The notes under the pieces are model-generated. The model was given only the letters and a program-made list of their open reading frames with translations, did no database searches and was not told where the DNA came from. Source: Ignavibacteriales bacterium (GTDB lineage Bacteria > Bacteroidota > Ignavibacteria > Ignavibacteriales > Ignavibacteriaceae). From it: 37,152 nucleotides of DNA. Location of the stretch: NCBI GenBank assembly GCA_016182615.1, contig JACPGF010000048.1, positions 1 to 37,152 on the forward strand, written 5' to 3'. The translations under genes were made by a program, and so were the position numbers. Positions 33,296 to 37,152 of this stretch are shown piece by piece (positions within the stretch are counted from its first letter, which is position 1; the number at the start of each line of letters is the position of its first letter).

Positions 33296-33315
33296 AAATG
33301 TAAACGTTTACATTT
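33296..33315. promoter_or_regulatory. LacI-family operator, site 1 (perfect 20-bp palindrome)
   Basis: AAATGTAAACGTTTACATTT is a perfect palindrome with the central CG typical of LacI/GalR-family operators. It lies just downstream of the candidate promoter. A LacI-family regulator is encoded at 35563, so regulation by that protein is a direct inference. Confidence 0.85.
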
Positions 33316-33318
33316 TAT

Positions 33319-33357
33319 GTGATTAAGTCACCCGGGTGCGAATATTTTTTTAATCAC
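33319..33357. repeat. Inverted repeat between the two operators
   Basis: GTGATTAA at 33319-33326 and TTAATCAC at 33350-33357 are exact inverted copies that enclose a second palindrome, CACCCGGGTG at 33329-33338. In RNA this would be a stem-loop in the 5' leader; in DNA it could be a site for another regulator. Confidence 0.6.
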
Positions 33358-33358
33358 T

Positions 33359-33376
33359 AATGTAAACGTTTACATT
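33359..33376. promoter_or_regulatory. LacI-family operator, site 2 (perfect 18-bp palindrome)
   Basis: AATGTAAACGTTTACATT shares the full 18-bp core of site 1. The two centres are 62 bp apart, close to six helical turns, so both sites face the same side of the DNA. It lies 62 bp before the ATG of the secreted protein gene. Confidence 0.85.
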
Positions 33377-33438
33377 GTCGGTTTCCGTGTTTGAACGTTC
33401 AATTTATCAATTTTACTCAATTAAACTTCGGAGGTACC

Positions 33439-35427
33439 ATGAAGTTACATTTCTACAAATTATGCCTGATCTTGTCGGTTGTGGTGTTCAGTAATTTGAA
33501 CCATGCCCAGGGATTAGTTGATCCTCAAGTGCTCCCCGTGTATAATGCAACAGGAACCATTACTGTTGACGGTTTACTTAATGAAGCTGACTGGCAGAGC
33601 GCTACGCCTTATATGTTATTCCGTGCAAACGGTGTTGCCAGCGGTAACGCCAGTACACCCACGGGCCAATTTACCGTAAAAGAACCTTATCGCGATACAT
33701 CATCGTGCAAAGTAAAATTTGTCCGTCAGGGAACAAAATTGTATATGTCCCTTGATTCTGATGATAAACAGGTCTGCCGCTTCGATTGGGAAGGCGATGG
33801 CATGTTTATGAAATTCCAGAAGGCAGACGGAAACGATGTGGAATACAAGTTGTACGTTGGCGTAAAAGGTGGCGTACCGCAGTTTGTTCTCGAAACTAAT
33901 GGCGATACAACTGCTGTGGTAGGCAAAGGTCTTGGTAAAGCAGGGACAACCATTTATGATTCTTCGGATGTTGATGCCGGTTATAGCGGTGAATTAATGC
34001 TTGATCTTGCAAAATTAGGATATACTTCTGCTGCAACGGAAGTAAAACTGCTCATCAATATTTTTGATCCGGATAATTACAGCTTGAATGCCCCGCCATG
34101 GGGTCCGAACGGCTGCTATTTTAAACAATGGTGGGGCAGCGAGTGGGGCGGTGTTTACCGTAAATTAAGATTTGTTGACGGTGTAAAAGATCCGGCAAGC
34201 CTTGTTGTAAACCAGGCAATGGGTACAATTACCATTGATGGTCTGTTAAATGAACCGGAATGGACAGCTTCCTATCCTTACCTTATGTTCCGAGCAAAAG
34301 GTGTTGCCCATGGTAATGCCAATACACCAACCGGCGAATTTACCGTAAAAGAGCCATACAAAGATTCATCTATTTGTAATGTTAAATTCCTCCGTCAGGG
34401 CACAAAACTATATATGTCACTTGAATCAGACGACAAACAGGTTTGCCGTTTTGACTGGGAAGGTGACGGCATGTTCATGAAAATCCAAAAAGCCGATGCA
34501 AGCGACGTTGAAGTAAAATTGTATGTTGGCGTAAAAGGCGGTGTGCCGCAGTTTGTGCTTGAAACCAATGGCGATACAACTGCCTTTGTAGGAAAAGGTC
34601 TTGGTAAAGCTGGAACAACTATTTATGATTCAACAGATGTTGATGCAGGCTATGCTGCAGAACTGATGATTGATCTTGCCAAACTGGGCTATGCATCATC
34701 GGTAAGCGAAGTAAAAATGCTAATCAACATTTTTGATCCGGATAATTATAGCTTGAACGCACCGCCTTGGGGACCAAATGGTAACTACTACAAACAATGG
34801 TGGGGAAGTGAATGGGGCGGAGTTTACAGAAGTGTTAAATTCCAGCTTCCGTTGCCGGTTGAATTGACATCGTTTGAAGCAAAACGTATTGATAACGGTG
34901 TTGTGCTTAATTGGTCAACTGTTACTGAAGTAAATAACAAAGGTTTTGAAGTTCAGGTTAGCACAGATAATGCAAGCTTTAAGACTGTTCAGTTTATTGC
35001 AGGCAACGGAACCTCAAACATGCGCCATAATTATTCAACTCTGGATAATACCGAATATAACAGCGGTGTATATTTCAGATTGAAACAAGTTGATCTTGAC
35101 GGCTCGGTTAAATATTCACAGAGTGTTTTCGTTGATATGCGAACAAATTTAACATTCGCTTTAGATCAAAATTACCCGAATCCATTTAACCCGTCAACAT
35201 CGGTATCATTTACCGTTCCTGTAAAATCCAATGTTACGGTTGAGGTATTTGATGCAATTGGCCAGAGAGTGAACCAGTTAGCTGGTGGAGCTTTTGAAGC
35301 CGGTACGCACAAATTGAGCTTTAACGGCAGTTCATTAAACTCAGGAATTTATTTTGTAAGAATTAATGCAGCCGGAGAGAATGGGCTGTCGTTTAATTCA
35401 GTACGTAAAATGATGCTGCTTAAATAA
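33439..35427 (+). CDS. Secreted T9SS-dependent protein with two tandem CBM9-like domains
   Basis: A 662-residue exported protein with a signal peptide (residues 1-24, cut after NHAQ or nearby). Two copies of a CBM9-like domain follow at about 36-250 and 259-473, offset by 223 residues. Both open with GTIT-V/I-DGLLNE, contain VPQFVLETNGDTTA, and end in INIFDPDNYSLNAPPWGPNG and WWGSEWGGVYR. Most residues are identical between the two. A beta-sandwich spacer (PVELTSFEAKR to about 575) leads to a type A T9SS sorting domain with NYPNPFNPSTSVSF and GIYFVRI. There is no catalytic domain, so it probably binds carbohydrate at the cell surface or outside. The start at 33439 has a GGAGG site five bases before it; an earlier in-frame start would precede the signal peptide. 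Two LacI-type operators lie directly upstream. Confidence 0.88.
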   Translation: MKLHFYKLCLILSVVVFSNLNHAQGLVDPQVLPVYNATGTITVDGLLNEADWQSATPYMLFRANGVASGNASTPTGQFTVKEPYRDTSSCKVKFVRQGTKLYMSLDSDDKQVCRFDWEGDGMFMKFQKADGNDVEYKLYVGVKGGVPQFVLETNGDTTAVVGKGLGKAGTTIYDSSDVDAGYSGELMLDLAKLGYTSAATEVKLLINIFDPDNYSLNAPPWGPNGCYFKQWWGSEWGGVYRKLRFVDGVKDPASLVVNQAMGTITIDGLLNEPEWTASYPYLMFRAKGVAHGNANTPTGEFTVKEPYKDSSICNVKFLRQGTKLYMSLESDDKQVCRFDWEGDGMFMKIQKADASDVEVKLYVGVKGGVPQFVLETNGDTTAFVGKGLGKAGTTIYDSTDVDAGYAAELMIDLAKLGYASSVSEVKMLINIFDPDNYSLNAPPWGPNGNYYKQWWGSEWGGVYRSVKFQLPLPVELTSFEAKRIDNGVVLNWSTVTEVNNKGFEVQVSTDNASFKTVQFIAGNGTSNMRHNYSTLDNTEYNSGVYFRLKQVDLDGSVKYSQSVFVDMRTNLTFALDQNYPNPFNPSTSVSFTVPVKSNVTVEVFDAIGQRVNQLAGGAFEAGTHKLSFNGSSLNSGIYFVRINAAGENGLSFNSVRKMMLLK

Positions 35428-35432
35428 AAGGG

Positions 35433-35458
35433 TCGCTGGCTTAAAAGGCGATTTTTTT
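35433..35458 (+). terminator. Rho-independent terminator behind the CBM9-like protein gene
   Basis: TCGCT at 35433 pairs with GGCGA ending at 35451 (one G-T pair), with a loop of nine bases, and is followed by seven T residues. It begins 5 nt after the stop codon. It separates this gene from the downstream regulator, which probably has its own promoter. Confidence 0.7.
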
Positions 35459-35474
35459 ATCAGGGCAAAAATGT

Positions 35475-35537
35475 AAGTTGACAATCCGTATCCCCTGTAG
35501 ATGGTGCAGGGGATGCGGGTTTCGAATCCGCGGCAAA
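35475..35537 (+). promoter_or_regulatory. Leader of the LacI-family gene with two adjacent hairpins
   Basis: TTGACA near 35476 is followed by a perfect 8-bp stem ATCCCCTG/CAGGGGAT with a 9-base loop, and then by GCGG/CCGC around TTTCGAA. The gap holds no copy of the AATGTAAACGTTTACATT operator. The second hairpin looks like a tRNA T-arm at first sight, but no tRNA can be built around it. A possible role in translation or transcription control is only a guess. Confidence 0.35.
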
Positions 35538-35562
35538 TTTTTTCAGTAACCGGTGTAATAAT

Positions 35563-36558
35563 ATGGCAATTAATATTAAAGAACTAGCGGCTTTAGCCAA
35601 AGTTTCCATAGCTACCGTCTCCCGGGCGCTTAATGGCGATATTAAAGTAAGGCCTAAAACACGTGAAGCAATAGAGGCTTTAGCAAAAGCATATAATTAC
35701 AACCCGAATCTGCTTGCAAGAAGTTTTGTCAAAAAGCAAAGCAATATTATCGGATTAGTATTGCCAGAAATTTCAGATGAATTTTTTACTGAAATTATCC
35801 GCGGGGTGGACGAGGCAAGTTACGCGCAGGATTTTTTCTGTATGGTAGCAAGTTCACACGCGAACAGGTCAATAGTTGAGTCGATATTAAACTTTATGAA
35901 CAATGGGCTTACCGGAGGGCTGATTGTTATGCTCTCTGAATTTACGCCTGAAATTAAAAAAGTACTACAGAATCGGAATCTGCCCGTTGCGATTATCAGT
36001 GGGGATGATCACTTGAAGGGATTTGATACGGTTGGATTTGACAATTTTGTCGGCTCGTATAACATTGTCAATCACATGGTAAAAAGGGGCTATAAACGGA
36101 TTGCACATATAAGCGGTCCCGATAATAACGAGGATGCAAAAAAGCGTAAGGCCGGGTTTATTGAAGCGTTGGCTGACAATAAAATGAAACTGGATCCCGC
36201 GCTTATTATTAAAGGAGACTTTACGAGAGCGGGCGGCGAAAAAGCCTGCACAGAACTTTTAAATTTGAAAAAAAGACCGGATGCAATATTTGCTTCAAAT
36301 GATATGTCCGCGATAGGATGTTATGAAGCATTGCAAAAAGCCGGATTAAAAATACCGAAAGATATAGCCGTAACCGGTTTTGATGATATTTACATTTCAC
36401 ATTTTCTTAATCCGCCGCTTACAACAATACGGGTACCAATATCCGAAATTGGTAAGGCAGCAGCAAATTTAGTAATAGAAAAAGTCCGTAACGGAAAAGA
36501 AACGGGCGAACAACATATTAATATTAACACAGAATTAATTATCCGAAAATCCAGCTAA
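35563..36558 (+). CDS. LacI-family transcriptional regulator
   Basis: A 331-residue regulator. Residues 1-50 form the LacI helix-turn-helix and hinge: INIKELAALAKVSIATVSRALNG and the RPKTREAIEALAKAYNYNPNLLARSF linker. The periplasmic-binding-like effector domain follows, with IIGLVLPEISDEFF, DFDNFVG-type GFDNFVGSYN, HISGPDNNEDAKKRKAGF, AIFASNDMSAIG and VTGFDDIYISHFLNPPLTT. The likely targets are the two 18/20-bp palindromes upstream of the CBM9-like gene at 33296 and 33359, and the effector is probably an oligosaccharide or sugar handled by the GH94-type gene that starts 2 nt after its stop. No strong Shine-Dalgarno precedes the ATG. Confidence 0.94.
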   Translation: MAINIKELAALAKVSIATVSRALNGDIKVRPKTREAIEALAKAYNYNPNLLARSFVKKQSNIIGLVLPEISDEFFTEIIRGVDEASYAQDFFCMVASSHANRSIVESILNFMNNGLTGGLIVMLSEFTPEIKKVLQNRNLPVAIISGDDHLKGFDTVGFDNFVGSYNIVNHMVKRGYKRIAHISGPDNNEDAKKRKAGFIEALADNKMKLDPALIIKGDFTRAGGEKACTELLNLKKRPDAIFASNDMSAIGCYEALQKAGLKIPKDIAVTGFDDIYISHFLNPPLTTIRVPISEIGKAAANLVIEKVRNGKETGEQHININTELIIRKSS

Positions 36559-36560
36559 TC

Positions 36561-37152
36561 ATGAGTACAGAGTCCTTATATAAAAACCAGTATGGTTATT
36601 TTTCAAAAGATGGTAAAGAATACGTCATTACCGATTACAAAACCCCAAAACCCTGGGTGAATGTTATATCAAACGGCTCATACGGCCTTGTCATATCTCA
36701 AACCGGCGGCGGGTTTAGCTGGCTTAATCATTCAGAGTTTAACCGCGTTAACCGCTGGCATCAGGATATGGTGCAGGATAACTGGGGCAAGTATTTTTAC
36801 TTTACAAAGATGTTGAAATTATCCTCGATGTATTTGTGCCGAATGGCGAAACGCTTGAAGTATGGAATTTCTCAGTTAAAAACTATTCGGGTAAAATAAA
36901 AAATCTGTCGGTATTTTCTTACTTCGAATGGTGCTTGGGGTCTTCGGCAGATTTCCACCGGGAGTTTCACAAAACTTTTATTGAAACAGAATTTGACGCT
37001 GATCTAAATATTATGATTGGTAAAAAACGGCTGTGGGAAGTGCCCATTGCTAACCGCGGCCATTGGAATATCGAGTATCCGTATCTCGGCTTTTTTGGAT
37101 GCAGCAAAAAAATTGAGTCGTATGAAGCCGACAAGGAAAAGTTTATAGGCAA
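36561..37152 (+). pseudogene. GH94-type glycoside phosphorylase gene, frameshifted with apparent internal deletion, cut by the window end
   Basis: The first 83 codons read YGYFSKDGKEYVITDYKTPK, PWVNVISNGSYGLVIS, TGGGFSW, NRVNRWHQDMV and WGKYFYF, matching the N-terminus of the GT36/GH94 family (cellobiose-, chitobiose- and beta-1,2-glucan-type phosphorylases). After FTK near 36809 this frame drifts and stops at about 36899. A second frame, open from 36782 to the window end, continues the same family: DVFVPNGETLEVWNFSVKN, FSYFEWCLGSSADFHREFHK, TFIETEFD, KRLWEVP and RGHWN. Family members normally carry some 40-50 residues between the FYF and FVP segments (from memory of the family). They are missing here, so deletion and frame change coincide. 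The catalytic region lies outside the window. It is co-directional with and 2 nt behind the LacI-family gene. Confidence 0.75.

Noticed and set aside
35488-35532. tRNA-like T-arm (GGGTTTCGAATCC)
   Set aside because: The expected G53-C61 pair is missing and no acceptor, D-arm or 7-base anticodon loop with U33 can be built.

Overview
The window looks like the chromosome of a free-living bacterium of the Bacteroidota/Chlorobi/Ignavibacteria side of the FCB group, most likely an ignavibacterium-like lineage. Evidence: a secreted protein ending in a type A type IX secretion (T9SS) sorting domain with the NYPNPFNPST motif, a DUF5723/PorV-like outer-membrane barrel, moderate GC with AT-rich intergenic DNA, IS200-like REP-associated transposase repeats, and separate PyrB plus PyrI. 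The taxon is an inference; no rRNA gene is present.

Layout. (1) 1-1850: about 4.3 tandem copies of a ~320-bp palindrome-rich repeat. The third copy carries a REP-associated tyrosine transposase gene disrupted by a 1-nt frameshift. (2) 2015-3580: an aldehyde dehydrogenase. (3) 3803-7295 (minus): a large lipoprotein followed by an outer-membrane barrel protein. (4) 7482-11061 (minus): pyrB-pyrI-pyrD-pyrK and a YjbQ-family gene. (5) 11424-21994 (plus): a compact run pyrC, fused OPRT-OMP decarboxylase, purH, purM, fused purS-purL, purQ, fused purC-purE, with gaps or overlaps of at most 19 nt. (6) 21995-22471: dispersed repeats. (7) 22472-25737 (plus): purD-purN-purF. (8) 25860-29604 (minus): a HicB-like orphan, then guaA and guaB (guaB is transcribed first). 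(9) 29893-32558: a DsbA-like CGWC protein, a CPBP-type membrane protease and a multi-pass membrane protein. (10) 33296-37152: a carbohydrate locus with two palindromic LacI-type operators, a secreted protein with two near-identical CBM9-like domains, a LacI-family regulator, and a GH94-type phosphorylase gene that looks broken.

Function. The central 22 kb makes UMP from carbamoyl phosphate (PyrB/I, PyrC, PyrD/K, PyrE-PyrF) and carries all IMP pathway steps except PurB (PurF, D, N, S-L, Q, M, C-E, H), plus both steps from IMP to GMP (GuaB, GuaA). PurA, PurB and CarAB are not in the window.

The most notable signal is that three enzymes have the architecture usually associated with animals or other eukaryotes rather than textbook bacteria. 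These are an OPRT-OMPDC fusion with a yeast/animal-type decarboxylase domain, a PAICS-like PurC-PurE fusion whose PurE half has class II (CO2-using) signatures, and a 595-residue GMP synthetase with an apparently duplicated dimerisation domain. Other points of interest are the frameshifted transposase inside its own repeat array, a repeat family placed just behind operon ends as putative terminators, and the 62-bp spaced operator pair in the carbohydrate locus.
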